From: an uncultured Prochlorococcus sp.
GTDB lineage: Bacteria > Cyanobacteriota > Cyanobacteriia > PCC-6307 > Cyanobiaceae
Reading direction: 5' to 3'
Assembly (NCBI GenBank): GCA_902583265.1
Contig: CACHVD010000006.1
Coordinates: forward strand, 1 to 55,079
Length of the DNA: 55,079 nucleotides
The translations under genes and the position numbers were made by a program. The notes beneath the pieces are model-generated. The model saw nothing but the letters and a program-made list of their open reading frames with translations, did no database searches and was not told where the DNA came from. Shown in pieces: positions 1-8,933 of the stretch; the stretch's first letter is position 1; each line of letters starts with the position of its first letter.

Positions 1-2
1 AC

Positions 3-1049
3 GTTACTCCAGAAAAAGAGGATTTTGGGCGAATGGCTGCTTCAACAACTAAGCAAGTTTTAGCCCAAAAATTAAGGGACCAACAAAGAAAAATGATCCA
101 GGAAGAATTTGCAGATTTGGAAGATCCTGTTTTAACTGCAAGAGTTATAAGATTTGAAAGGCAATCAGTCATTATGGGAGTAAGTTCTGGTATTGGCAGA
201 CCTGAAGTAGAAGCAGAACTGCCTAAGAGAGATCAATTACCAAATGATAATTACAGAGCAAATGCAACTTTCAAAGTATTTCTTAAAGAAGTTAGCGAAA
301 TAGCCAGAAAAGGTCCTCAACTTTTTGTTAGTAGAGCAAATGCTGGTTTAGTAGTTTATTTATTTGAAAATGAAGTACCGGAAATTCAAGAGGGTACTGT
401 AAAAATTGTTGCTGTTTCAAGAGAAGCAAACCCTCCATCAAGAGCAGTTGGGCCAAGAACTAAAGTAGCTGTTGATAGTGTCGAACAAGAAGTTGACCCT
501 GTAGGTGCATGTATTGGAGCGAGAGGAGCAAGGATTCAACAGGTAGTTAATGAATTGAGGGGAGAAAAAATTGATGTTATTAAATGGTCATCAGATCCAA
601 TACAGTATATTTTAAACTCTTTAAGTCCTGCGAAAGTAGATCTAGTAAGACTAGTGGACCCAGCAGGGCAACATGCACATGTTTTAGTGCCTCCTGATCA
701 ATTGAGTCTTGCAATCGGGAGAGAAGGCCAAAATGTGAGACTTGCCGCAAGATTAACTGGTTGGAAGATTGATGTTAAAAACTCACATGAATATGATCAG
801 GAGGCAGAAGATGCTGCAGTCTCTGAATTAATTATTCAAAGAGAAGATGAAGAGAATCTTCAGAGAGAGGCTGAGCTAAGATTAGAAGCAGAACAAGCTG
901 AGCGCGCTGCGGAAGATGCAAGATTAAGAGAGCTTTATCCGCTTCCTGAAGATGATCAAGAATATGAAGAAGAACTATACGAGGATGTTGCCTTTTCAGA
1001 TAATGATCAAGATAGTGAAATATCATCTAGAGAGGAAGGAAAAAGGTGA
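3..1049 (+). CDS. nusA: Transcription termination/antitermination factor NusA (5' end outside window)
   Basis: NusA binds RNA polymerase and nascent RNA and modulates pausing, termination and antitermination. The frame is open from the first complete codon at base 3, so the N-terminal RNAP-binding domain lies before the window; the ATG at 33 is internal. What remains is the S1 region followed by the two KH domains, visible as the stretch with CIGARGARIQQV and the later LAIGREGQNVRLAARLTG. The C-terminal tail is highly acidic and Glu/Ala-rich, probably helical (about residues 250-335 of the visible part), and replaces the acidic repeats of proteobacterial NusA. The stop overlaps the next gene in a TGATG arrangement, giving the usual nusA-ylxR-infB operon. 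Confidence 0.97.
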   Translation, partial: VTPEKEDFGRMAASTTKQVLAQKLRDQQRKMIQEEFADLEDPVLTARVIRFERQSVIMGVSSGIGRPEVEAELPKRDQLPNDNYRANATFKVFLKEVSEIARKGPQLFVSRANAGLVVYLFENEVPEIQEGTVKIVAVSREANPPSRAVGPRTKVAVDSVEQEVDPVGACIGARGARIQQVVNELRGEKIDVIKWSSDPIQYILNSLSPAKVDLVRLVDPAGQHAHVLVPPDQLSLAIGREGQNVRLAARLTGWKIDVKNSHEYDQEAEDAAVSELIIQREDEENLQREAELRLEAEQAERAAEDARLRELYPLPEDDQEYEEELYEDVAFSDNDQDSEISSREEGKR

Positions 1050-1327
1050 TGCAACAAGTGCCTGTTATGCGTATGTGCATTTCATGTAGAAAAACATATG
1101 ATAGAAAAGATCTTTTAAAGATTACCAAAGATCATAATGAAGGCATTATGTTTCAAAAGGGAATGGGGAGATCAGCTTACATTTGCAATTCTGAAAAATG
1201 TTACTCTGATTCCAAGATAAAAAAAAAGCTTCAAAAAGCTTTAAAAACATGTTTAGAACCTGAATTTATTGAAATTTTTGAAAAAGAAATTACAAGCTAC
1301 AATGACCATTCCAATAAAGGAATATAA
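1049..1327 (+). CDS. rnpM: RNase P modulator RnpM / YlxR-family RNA-binding protein (DUF448)
   Basis: Small basic protein of the YlxR (DUF448) family; in Bacillus its homologue binds and modulates RNase P RNA, and the family is thought to be RNA-binding. Family signatures are the early RMCISCRK cysteine pair and the GMGRSAYIC motif in the middle, followed by a Lys-rich helix. I prefer the ATG at 1049, which overlaps the nusA stop as TGATG and implies translational coupling; a GTG at 1046 in the same frame would add one residue. Its position between nusA and infB is the classic order, which supports the assignment. Confidence 0.9.
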   Translation: MQQVPVMRMCISCRKTYDRKDLLKITKDHNEGIMFQKGMGRSAYICNSEKCYSDSKIKKKLQKALKTCLEPEFIEIFEKEITSYNDHSNKGI

Positions 1328-1369
1328 TTAAAATAAATCCTCTTTTGAAAAGAGTACAAATCAGATTAA

Positions 1370-1579
1370 ATGACTATCAGCGATAAAATCAGAATTTACG
1401 AACTTTCCAGAGATCTAAATCTGGAAAATAAAGATATTTTGGATGCAGCTCAAAAACTTTCAATTTCAGTAAAAAGCCATAGCAGCTCTATAAGTAAAGA
1501 AGACGCAAAAAAAATAACAAATCTTATTAACAAAAAAAATTCAGATAAAAAGATACTTTCAATACTGAATGACCAGTAG
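1370..1579 (+). pseudogene. infB: infB 5' fragment: N-terminal IF2 domain, cut off by a 55-bp foreign block
   Basis: The ATG at 1370 opens a frame beginning [17 protein letters not shown], which is the first IF2 N-terminal helical subdomain at the start of cyanobacterial IF2. The family-like sequence runs to about residue 64, where the repeated block (1561-1615) begins, and reading stops at TAG 1577-1579. Family-like IF2 linker sequence resumes right after the block (DNQKQNKED at 1615-1641) in a different frame and continues into the main infB ORF. The two frames overlap only at about 1573-1576, with no A/T-rich slippery heptamer there, so programmed frameshifting is not evident. Either infB is truly split in this strain or the block is an assembly artefact. 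The fragment alone could not act as an initiation factor. Confidence 0.8.
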
Positions 1580-1615
1580 ATTCTAAAATTTTCTTTGGTA
1601 CTAGCTTTAATAAAG
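1561..1615 (+). repeat. 55-bp perfect direct repeat, copy 1 (inside infB)
   Basis: Bases 1561-1615 are identical to 11369-11423, with mismatches immediately outside at both ends (1560 c against t; 1616 a against g). At the second site the sequence is part of an intact coding gene read on the minus strand, so that site is probably the source and this one the recipient. Here it introduces TAG at 1577 and shifts the frame. Confidence 0.97.
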
Positions 1616-1707
1616 ATAATCAAAAACAAAACAAAGAAGATGTATCTCCTCTTATCTCATCTTTAAAAGGTGAACCAATTAAAGAAAATTCAAACAAAAA
1701 GCCATTA

Positions 1708-4700
1708 TTGATAAAGCCTCTTAATAAACCCAATATTATTAATAGTTCACAATCTCAAGCAAACCTTAAGAATCGAAATATTAAGAGTAAGCCTTTACAA
1801 AATTTCAACCAGGATAAAAAAACTTTCCTAAATAGCACAACCCCACCTATAAAAAGTCCTGCAAAACCACCTATTCAACTAATTGCAAAGCCTAAGAATA
1901 TAAAAAATAATGTTAAATCTAATGAATCTTCAAAGAACACCTACAATTTAGGGGACAAAAGAAAACTATCAAACAAACTTGATCAAAATACAAACAAACC
2001 TAAATTAAAAAATAATAAATTAAAAACCCCTGAGCTCGTAGGAGCACCGATAAGAAGAGACGACTCTCTTAAGCAAAATAATAAGCAAAATATTTCCTTT
2101 AAGCAGAGTAACTCCAATAGACCTGGTGCACCCAATAGACCTGGTACACCCAATAGACCTGGTGCACCCAATAGACCTGGTGCGTCCAATAATAAGCCTG
2201 GATTGAGAAACAAATCATCGGATAAAGGCAGATCTGGCTCATTTAATAGACAAGTCAATCCCAATAAATCGTTTGCTGGCAGCAGCCCTGGATTGAGAAA
2301 CCAACAATCAGATCAAAGGGGGTCTGGCTCCTTTAATAGACAATTAAATTCCAATAGACCAGGTGCTCCGGGTAGATCTGGCATGCCAAATAGGCCTAGT
2401 TCTAAATTTAATGAACAGAAGTCCTCGGGAATTAGGAAACCCGTGTCACCTAATGAACTTTTGCAACTTCAAAAAACTAATATATCGGATAAGGACAAAA
2501 AAGGTATAAAAATTGACGAAAAACAAAAAATAGAGTCACCTAAACATAAGGTGAAAGCTCCTAACAGTAGGCTAAGCACTGCCCCTAGTTCCAAAAAAAC
2601 GCCCCATAGAACATTTTCGAATAGTTCAAAAAAACCAGGAAAAACTGACTGGGACGATAGTGCTAAATTAGAAGCATTAAGAAATAAGAATCCCCAGAAA
2701 CAACGACAGAAAGTTCATATTATTGGAGAAAATGATGATTCTTTAACATCTGAGACTAGTGGGTATTCAGGTGAAAAAATTTCAATATTATCAGCTAGTT
2801 TGGCACGTCCAAAGAAAGAAAAGTCTGATGATAATAAATCTCAAAAATCTATAAAACAATTTAAGAAGAAGAAAAAAGAGACTACTAGGCAAAGGCAGAA
2901 AAGAAGAGCTTTGGAATTAAAGGCTGCTAAGGAGGCTAAACAAATAAGGCCTGAAATGATAATAGTCCCCGAAGATAATTTAACAGTTCAAGAATTAGCT
3001 GATAAATTAAGTCTTGAAAGTTCTGAAATAATCAAATCTCTTTTTTTTAAAGGAATAACGGCAACAGTTACTCAATCACTTGACTTAACAACTATCGAAA
3101 CAGTAGCAGAAGAATTTGGGGTTCCTGTTTTGCAGGATGATATCCAAGAAGCTGCTGAGAAAACAGTAGACATGATTGAGTCAGATGATATGGATAGTCT
3201 AATAAAAAGGCCACCTGTTATCACAGTAATGGGTCATGTAGATCATGGTAAAACTAGTCTTTTAGATTCCATTAGAGAATCCAGAGTAGCTTCAGGAGAA
3301 GCAGGAGGAATTACTCAACATATAGGAGCTTATCAAGTTGAATTTGAACATGAATCTAAAAAGAAAAAATTAACTTTTCTTGATACCCCTGGACATGAAG
3401 CCTTTACAGCAATGAGAGCAAGAGGTACAAAAGTCACTGACGTAGCTGTTCTTGTGGTAGCTGCAGATGATGGTTGCAGACCCCAAACGATTGAGGCCAT
3501 AAGCCATGCAAGAGCAGCAAAGGTCCCAATTGTTGTTGCAATAAATAAAATTGATAAGGAAGGAGCTTCTCCAGAGAGAGTAAAGCAAGAACTATCAGAA
3601 AAAGACTTAATTGCTGAAGATTGGGGAGGAGATACTGTGATGGTGCCAGTGAGTGCAATCAAAAAACAAAATATCGAAAAATTGCTTGAAATGATTTTGT
3701 TAGTGTCTGAAGTTGAAGATCTACAAGCTAACCCTTACAGATCGGCAAAAGGTACGGTCATTGAAGCTCACTTAGATAAAGCCAAAGGGCCTGTAGCTAC
3801 TTTGTTAGTACAAAATGGTACATTAAAATCTGGAGATGTTTTAGCTGCAGGTTCAGTCCTTGGAAAAATTAGAGCAATGGTTGATGAACATGGCAATAGA
3901 ATCAAAGAAGCAGGTCCTTCCTTCCCAGTAGAAGCATTAGGATTCAGTGAAGTACCTACAGCAGGCGATGAATTTGAAGTCTACTCTGATGAAAAAACTG
4001 CTCGAGCTATTGTTGGAGATAGAGCCACAGATGCTAGGGCGACAAAATTAGCTCAGCAAATGGCTTCCAGAAGAGTCAGCTTATCCTCCTTATCAAATCA
4101 AGCAAATGATGGTGAATTAAAAGAGTTAAACTTAATTCTTAAAGCTGATGTTCAAGGTAGTGTTGAAGCGATATTGGGATCACTTGAACAATTACCGAAA
4201 AATGAAGTTCAAGTTAGAGTTCTACTATCTGCTCCTGGAGAAATAACTGAGACAGATATAGACCTTGCAGCTGCATCAGGATCAGTAATCATTGGGTTTA
4301 ACACCTCATTAGCATCTGGAGCAAAAAGAGCAGCTGATGCTAATGATGTTGATATAAGAGAATATGAAGTAATCTATAAACTCCTTGAAGATATTCAGTT
4401 GGCTATGGAAGGTCTTCTTGAACCGGATCTTGTAGAAGAAGCATTAGGTAAAGCCGAAGTTCGAGCAACTTTCGCAGTTGGTAAAGGAGCTATTGCAGGT
4501 TGTTATATTCAAACTGGCAAATTACAACGCAATTGTTCTCTTAGAGTAATTAGATCAGATAAGGTAATTTTTGAAGGTAATTTAGACTCTCTAAAAAGGT
4601 CTAAAGATGATGTGAAAGAAGTAAATACAGGATTTGAATGTGGAGTTGGCTGTGATAAATTCTCGTCTTGGAATGAAGGGGACATAATCGAAGCATTCAA

Positions 4701-4734
4701 ATTTGTTACTCAAAAGAGGACATTAACTAAATAA
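1708..4734 (+). CDS. infB: Translation initiation factor IF-2, main ORF (5' part displaced by inserted block)
   Basis: IF-2 is the GTPase that brings fMet-tRNA to the 30S subunit and promotes 50S joining. The 1008-codon ORF contains a long Lys/Asn/Pro/Gly-rich disordered linker (about 1-400), a second IF2_N subdomain ([16 protein letters not shown] region), the GTPase domain with GHVDHGKT (about 509-516), DTPGHE (about 558), NKID (about 613) and SAI, then the beta-barrel, IF2 domain 3 and the C-terminal fMet-tRNA-binding domain. The listed start is a TTG; the frame is open back to 1573 but offers only ATT/ATC codons there. The natural start is almost certainly the ATG at 1370, separated by the 55-bp block and a frame change. 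If the break is real, a shortened IF2 starting inside the linker, comparable to the internal-start forms of E. coli IF2, would keep all essential domains. Confidence 0.93.
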   Translation: MIKPLNKPNIINSSQSQANLKNRNIKSKPLQNFNQDKKTFLNSTTPPIKSPAKPPIQLIAKPKNIKNNVKSNESSKNTYNLGDKRKLSNKLDQNTNKPKLKNNKLKTPELVGAPIRRDDSLKQNNKQNISFKQSNSNRPGAPNRPGTPNRPGAPNRPGASNNKPGLRNKSSDKGRSGSFNRQVNPNKSFAGSSPGLRNQQSDQRGSGSFNRQLNSNRPGAPGRSGMPNRPSSKFNEQKSSGIRKPVSPNELLQLQKTNISDKDKKGIKIDEKQKIESPKHKVKAPNSRLSTAPSSKKTPHRTFSNSSKKPGKTDWDDSAKLEALRNKNPQKQRQKVHIIGENDDSLTSETSGYSGEKISILSASLARPKKEKSDDNKSQKSIKQFKKKKKETTRQRQKRRALELKAAKEAKQIRPEMIIVPEDNLTVQELADKLSLESSEIIKSLFFKGITATVTQSLDLTTIETVAEEFGVPVLQDDIQEAAEKTVDMIESDDMDSLIKRPPVITVMGHVDHGKTSLLDSIRESRVASGEAGGITQHIGAYQVEFEHESKKKKLTFLDTPGHEAFTAMRARGTKVTDVAVLVVAADDGCRPQTIEAISHARAAKVPIVVAINKIDKEGASPERVKQELSEKDLIAEDWGGDTVMVPVSAIKKQNIEKLLEMILLVSEVEDLQANPYRSAKGTVIEAHLDKAKGPVATLLVQNGTLKSGDVLAAGSVLGKIRAMVDEHGNRIKEAGPSFPVEALGFSEVPTAGDEFEVYSDEKTARAIVGDRATDARATKLAQQMASRRVSLSSLSNQANDGELKELNLILKADVQGSVEAILGSLEQLPKNEVQVRVLLSAPGEITETDIDLAAASGSVIIGFNTSLASGAKRAADANDVDIREYEVIYKLLEDIQLAMEGLLEPDLVEEALGKAEVRATFAVGKGAIAGCYIQTGKLQRNCSLRVIRSDKVIFEGNLDSLKRSKDDVKEVNTGFECGVGCDKFSSWNEGDIIEAFKFVTQKRTLTK
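2116..2187 (+). repeat. Four tandem 18-bp repeats in the infB linker (NRPGAP units)
   Basis: Four consecutive 18-bp units, starting at 2116, 2134, 2152 and 2170, encode [18 protein letters not shown] and NRPGAS. Units one and three are identical; the others differ by one to a few bases. A partial echo ([15 protein letters not shown]) lies near 2356-2400. Such repeats in the disordered IF2 linker probably vary in number between strains through slippage. Confidence 0.95.
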
Positions 4735-4759
4735 CAAAATAACTAAATAATTTTTTAAC

Positions 4760-4999
4760 TTATTGATCTTTATTCCGGTCAAGGAATAATAAAGTAGGAA
4801 AAATCATACAAGCACCAATTTGTATAAGGAGATTGTTTTGCTGTAATTCACTCCCACTTGCAATTTTTGAAAGCATTATTACAAGTCCCAAAAATGCCGA
4901 ACCACTAAAAGCTATCCATAATGTTTTCCTTAATCCTTTAAAAGGAGCTTGAGATTCCTTTAATAGTTTCTTTTTTAATTCAGGATCTATTTTTGACAT
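4760..4999 (-). CDS. DUF3493 family small membrane protein (LPA1/Rep27-like)
   Basis: About 79 residues with two hydrophobic segments (LWIAFSGSAFLGLVIML and the LLIQIGACMIFPTLLFL region) joined by a short polar loop, and a basic amphipathic N-terminus with PELKKKLLKESQAPFKGLR. This resembles the cyanobacterial DUF3493 family, whose plastid relatives (LPA1/Rep27) assist photosystem II D1 assembly; a PSII role here is only inferred from the family. I chose the ATG at 4999; a TTG at 5011 would add MKEL. It is convergent with infB and 55 bp from the tRNA-Thr gene. Confidence 0.7.
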   Translation of the reverse strand: MSKIDPELKKKLLKESQAPFKGLRKTLWIAFSGSAFLGLVIMLSKIASGSELQQNNLLIQIGACMIFPTLLFLDRNKDQ

Positions 5000-5054
5000 T
5001 AATTCTTTCAATTATAAAATGAATTCTATATGAAAATAACAATATTTTTACATT

Positions 5055-5126
5055 GCCGGTATAGCTCAGCGGTAGAGCAACTGTCTCGTAAACAGTAGGT
5101 CGTTGGTTCAATTCCAATTATCGGCA
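5055..5126 (+). tRNA. trnT-CGT: tRNA-Thr (anticodon CGT)
   Basis: A complete 72-nt cloverleaf without encoded CCA. The acceptor stem GCCGGTA pairs with TATCGGC (one G-U), the D-arm carries AGCTCAGCGGTAGAGC, the anticodon stem-loop is ACTGT-CTCGTAA-ACAGT with CGT at 5087-5089, and the T-loop is GGTTCAATTCC. The isolated + strand gene follows a - strand gene and precedes a 276-bp AT-rich spacer. CGT decodes ACG, a rare codon in so AT-rich a genome. Confidence 0.95.
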
Positions 5127-5402
5127 TTTCAAAAGCGTTTAAAAAAAAGAATTATTTTTAGAGTTTCGCAACTAAAAATTATTTAAAGATTTTTTCATCG
5201 CTTCAGATAATCTTTTTTGAATAAGAATTTACATTTTTTGATAAAAGTTTATCTCTTTCCAGCTAAATGGATTAACAAATCAAACTAATAAAATAACATT
5301 CTTTATCTAGTTAAAAATATTTATTATTTGAAAATTTTTATTAGTACTTTTTAAATATTTTTAATTACGCCAAAATAGTAATAAAGTAGTTAGATTCTTA
5401 GT

Positions 5403-7049
5403 GTGGCAAATTTATATGAATTTCGTAGCATGAATTTAAATTTTGGTTTCACAAAAATAAATAAAAAGAAGTTCGATAAGAAGAACTATGGGAAAATTCT
5501 TATTGTAAGACTTCCATGCAATCCAATATTTCCTATAGGACCTATTTATTTAGCAGATCATATTCATAAATGTTTCCCAAATATTGAACAACAATTTATT
5601 GATTTAGCAATAATTCCATCTAATAAAATTACAAAATATTTAACTAGAAAAATTGATCAATTTAGACCTCACCTAATAATTTTTTCATGGAGGGATATAC
5701 AAATTTATGCACCTGTCGATGGCAGAAGCGGAAATCCCCTACAAAACTCTTTTGAGGTTTTTTACTCAAAAAATATCCTTAAAAAAATTAGAGGTTCTTG
5801 GGGAGGATTAAAATTAATTGCATCTCATTATGGAGAAATATATAGAAATACCTCTTTAGTTAAGATGGGGCTCAAAAGAGCACAAAAATACAACAAAGAT
5901 GTAAAAATAATTTTGGGAGGTGGGGCTGTTAGTGTTTTTTATGAACAATTAGGAAATCTTCTTCCAAAAGGAACTGTTATTTCTGTTGGAGAGGGAGAAA
6001 ATCTCATAGAGAAAATCATTAGGGGAGATTCTACAGATGAAGAAAGATGTTACATTGCTGGGGAAAAACCTCGGAATAAATTAATACATGAACAACCTTC
6101 AGGCACTGTTAAAACTGCCTGCAACTATAAATACATTAAATCAATATGGCCTGAATTTAATTGGTATATAGATGGTGGAGATTATTATGTAGGGGTGCAA
6201 ACAAAAAGAGGTTGTCCTCATAATTGTTGTTTCTGTGTTTATACAGTTGTGGAAGGAAAGCAGGTTCGAGTTAATCCTGTTAAAGAAGTAATAAAGGAAA
6301 TGAAGCAATTATATGATCTTGGAGTTAGAGGATTTTGGTTTACAGACGCGCAGTTTATTCCAGCTAAGAAACACATCGAAGATGCAAAGACACTTTTGCA
6401 AGCTATAAAGGATCAAGGTTGGGACGATATTAATTGGGCCGCATACATTAGAGCAGATAATATTGATGCTGAGCTAGCTCAGCTTATGGTTGATACAGGT
6501 ATGAGCTATTTTGAAATCGGTATCACTTCAGGCTCTCAAGAACTTGTTAGGAAAATGAGATTAGCGTATGACCTTAAAACTGTATTAAATAATTGCAGAA
6601 TGCTAGTCCAATCAGGTTTCAAGAACCATGTTTCAGTCAATTATTCATTTAATGTTTTTGATGAAACGCCAAGCACCATTAGACAAACAATTGCCTACCA
6701 TAGAGAATTAGAAAATATTTTTGGTAAAGGCTTAGTTGATCCTGCTATATTCTTTATAGGCTTGCAGCCTCACACACTTCTTGAGCAGTACGCCTTAGAA
6801 CATAAAATTTTGAAGCCTAATTATAATCCAATGAGCATGATGCCATGGACAGCGCGAAAACTTCTTTGGAATCCAGGCTCATTAGGCGAAAAACTTGGTC
6901 AGGTTTGTTTAGAAGCTTTTGATAATCAAGAAGATGAATTCGGTAAAACAGTTATCAACATTCTTGAGAGAGAATATGGAAAGTCTTCTTTAAAAGAATC
7001 CTTAAAAGTCCGCCCGTTATCAGAAAGAAAACTAGCTCATTCTAAATAA
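5403..7049 (+). CDS. B12-binding-type radical SAM protein (PSII high-light acclimation family)
   Basis: The 548-residue protein has an N-terminal Rossmann-like, cobalamin-binding-type region (about 25-240, with VRLPCNPIFPIGPIYLA and ILGGGAVSVF) and a radical SAM core. The cluster motif is RGCPHNCCFC with cysteines at about 271, 275 and 278 (CxxxCxxC), followed by TDAQF and GITSGS, which fit the SAM-binding barrel. It resembles the conserved cyanobacterial family that annotation pipelines call photosystem II high light acclimation radical SAM protein; the substrate is unknown to me. The GTG start at 5403 gives MANLYEFRS; an ATG at 5430 is an alternative. It stands alone between an AT-rich spacer and convergent clpS. 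Confidence 0.8.
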   Translation: MANLYEFRSMNLNFGFTKINKKKFDKKNYGKILIVRLPCNPIFPIGPIYLADHIHKCFPNIEQQFIDLAIIPSNKITKYLTRKIDQFRPHLIIFSWRDIQIYAPVDGRSGNPLQNSFEVFYSKNILKKIRGSWGGLKLIASHYGEIYRNTSLVKMGLKRAQKYNKDVKIILGGGAVSVFYEQLGNLLPKGTVISVGEGENLIEKIIRGDSTDEERCYIAGEKPRNKLIHEQPSGTVKTACNYKYIKSIWPEFNWYIDGGDYYVGVQTKRGCPHNCCFCVYTVVEGKQVRVNPVKEVIKEMKQLYDLGVRGFWFTDAQFIPAKKHIEDAKTLLQAIKDQGWDDINWAAYIRADNIDAELAQLMVDTGMSYFEIGITSGSQELVRKMRLAYDLKTVLNNCRMLVQSGFKNHVSVNYSFNVFDETPSTIRQTIAYHRELENIFGKGLVDPAIFFIGLQPHTLLEQYALEHKILKPNYNPMSMMPWTARKLLWNPGSLGEKLGQVCLEAFDNQEDEFGKTVINILEREYGKSSLKESLKVRPLSERKLAHSK

Positions 7050-7064
7050 TAAATTAAATAGTTA

Positions 7065-7382
7065 TTAATCTTCCTTTTCAATTGAACTAGAAATACCTTT
7101 CGATTTTAAAGATTCTGAATAGAATTCTGCTGGTTCTAAATCACAAACTATTACTAAACCTACACCAGTATTATGTGCCTCTAACATTATGGCAATAGCA
7201 TCTTGTTCGCTTAATTGCGGTACAACTTCTCGTAATGAAATAGCGACATACTCCATTGAATTAACTGGGTCATTATGAAGTAAAACCTTATATTTTGGAG
7301 ATTTATTTTTTAATTCAGCAGGTTTCTTTTCAAGAACTGCTGAATTATTAAGTTCACTTTGTTCTAGCTTTAAATATTGCAT
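7065..7382 (-). CDS. clpS: ATP-dependent Clp protease adaptor ClpS
   Basis: ClpS delivers N-degron substrates to the ClpA/ClpC-ClpP protease. The 105-residue protein has a variable polar N-terminal arm (about 1-30) and the conserved core KYKVLLHNDPVNSMEYV, where the Asn-Asp pair contributes to the N-degron pocket, followed by the EAHNTGVGLVIVCDLEPAE region. It lies 31 bp downstream of dapL on the same strand, so co-transcription is plausible, and is convergent with the radical SAM gene. Cyanobacteria often encode a second ClpS; which type this is cannot be judged here. Confidence 0.93.
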   Translation of the reverse strand: MQYLKLEQSELNNSAVLEKKPAELKNKSPKYKVLLHNDPVNSMEYVAISLREVVPQLSEQDAIAIMLEAHNTGVGLVIVCDLEPAEFYSESLKSKGISSSIEKED

Positions 7383-7413
7383 TAATTTTTTTGGAACTAA
7401 ATTATACTTACGA

Positions 7414-8640
7414 TTATATATTAATTATTCTTTCCATTGCATCAATAACGTTTGATCTTGAGTTGAATGCTGACAATCGAAAATAACCTTCTCCTGACAA
7501 TCCAAATCCGCTTCCAGGTGTTCCCACGACGCTAACTTTATGGAGAAGGAAATCAAAAAAATCCCAGGATGACATTTGATCAGGAACTTTAATCCAGATG
7601 TAAGGAGCATTATCTCCTCCATAAACTTTATATCCTGCAGCCTGAAGTTTATTTTTCATAATTTTTGCATTTTCCATATAAAAATCAATTAAATCTTTTA
7701 CCTCTTTCTTCCCTTCAAGAGAATAAACAGCCTCTGCTCCTCTCTGAACCACATAACTTACTCCATTAAACTTTGTAGATTGTCGCCTATTCCAAAGAGG
7801 CCATAAGTCTATTTCTTCATTTGTTGAACTCAAACCTTTAAGATTTTTAGGTATTACTGTAAAAGCACATCTAACTCCTGTGAATCCTGCATTCTTTGAA
7901 AAAGATCTAAATTCAATAGCACAATCCTTTGCCCCTTGAATCTCATAAATTGAATGTGGAATATCATTATCTTGAATAAATGCTTCATAAGCAGCATCAA
8001 AAAGTATTAGAGATTTATTTTCAAGAGCATAGTCAACCCACTTTTTTAATTCTTCTTTAGTAATCGTTGCTCCAGTTGGATTATTTGGAAAACAAAGATA
8101 TAAAATATCAACTTTTTTTTCAGGTAGTTCAGGCAGAAAGTTATTCCCCTCGTTTATTGCAAGATATGTCAATCCTTGATAAGTTCCATTTTCAAGCGCA
8201 TCTCCAGTTCTGCCCGTCATAACGTTACTATCTACATAAACAGGGTAAACAGGATCTGTTACAGCAATTGAATTATCTTTGCCAAGAATATCTAATATAT
8301 TGCTACTATCGCATTTAGAACCATCTGACACAAAGATTTCTTCAGGTAATATCTGACAGCCTCTCGAAATAAAATCATGCTCAGATATTTTTTCTCTGAG
8401 CCAAGAATAACCTTGTTCTGGTCCATAACCCCTAAAACCTTCTTTTGTTCCCATATCACCTAGAGCTTTGCCCATGGCCTCTATGCATGATCTAGGTAAT
8501 GGTTCTGTAACATCTCCTATGCCAAGCTTAATAATATCAGCACTATTATTTGATTGAGAATATATTTTTACCCTTTTAGCAATTTCAGGGAATAAATAGC
8601 CTGCTTTGAGTTTTAAATAATTTTCGTTTACTTTAACCAC
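7414..8640 (-). CDS. dapL: LL-diaminopimelate aminotransferase
   Basis: A PLP-dependent class I/II aminotransferase that converts tetrahydrodipicolinate directly to LL-diaminopimelate for lysine and peptidoglycan synthesis, the DapL route used by cyanobacteria and plants. At 408 residues it matches the family length. Visible are [12 protein letters not shown] near the N-terminus, the FPNNPTGA motif that binds the cofactor, and the Schiff-base lysine in [10 protein letters not shown] at about K249. A 293-bp AT-rich spacer separates its start from rne, which is divergent. Confidence 0.95.
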   Translation of the reverse strand: MVKVNENYLKLKAGYLFPEIAKRVKIYSQSNNSADIIKLGIGDVTEPLPRSCIEAMGKALGDMGTKEGFRGYGPEQGYSWLREKISEHDFISRGCQILPEEIFVSDGSKCDSSNILDILGKDNSIAVTDPVYPVYVDSNVMTGRTGDALENGTYQGLTYLAINEGNNFLPELPEKKVDILYLCFPNNPTGATITKEELKKWVDYALENKSLILFDAAYEAFIQDNDIPHSIYEIQGAKDCAIEFRSFSKNAGFTGVRCAFTVIPKNLKGLSSTNEEIDLWPLWNRRQSTKFNGVSYVVQRGAEAVYSLEGKKEVKDLIDFYMENAKIMKNKLQAAGYKVYGGDNAPYIWIKVPDQMSSWDFFDFLLHKVSVVGTPGSGFGLSGEGYFRLSAFNSRSNVIDAMERIINI

Positions 8641-8933
8641 TTTAGAAGAAATCTCAACAATATTAGAATAATTGATTAACGTGCTTTAGTGGTGATTAGA
8701 TGTTAAAATTATCTTAGTTATGATTAATTTAAGAGATAATCATAGCTACGAATTCAATTTCAATTATTTCGAAAATCGTTTAAAGCTTTATAAATAGTAG
8801 AATTAAATCACTATTAACTTTATTAATTCAAAAATACACAATACTAGATATAAAAATTGCTTTATTAAAAGATAAAAATCTAACTCTTTACTTTAGATGA
8901 TTTTCAAAATCCAAATCAATCATAATCAACTAT
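8641..8933. other. AT-rich intergenic region between dapL and rne
   Basis: A 293-bp divergent spacer with no ORF of note, presumably holding the promoters of both dapL and rne. In many bacteria a long rne 5' UTR mediates autoregulation, and the length here would allow that, but I see no strong hairpin that proves it. Confidence 0.4.

Noticed and set aside
1573-1579. Programmed frameshift joining the two infB frames
   Set aside because: The two frames overlap only about 4 bases (1573-1576) and no slippery heptamer or downstream hairpin is present.
3333-3662. 109-aa minus-strand ORF inside infB
   Set aside because: A mirror of the conserved GTPase domain, with no RBS or family resemblance.
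5055-5402. tRNA-Thr as an integration site
   Set aside because: No integrase or repeated tRNA 3' end is seen nearby; the spacer is plain AT-rich sequence.
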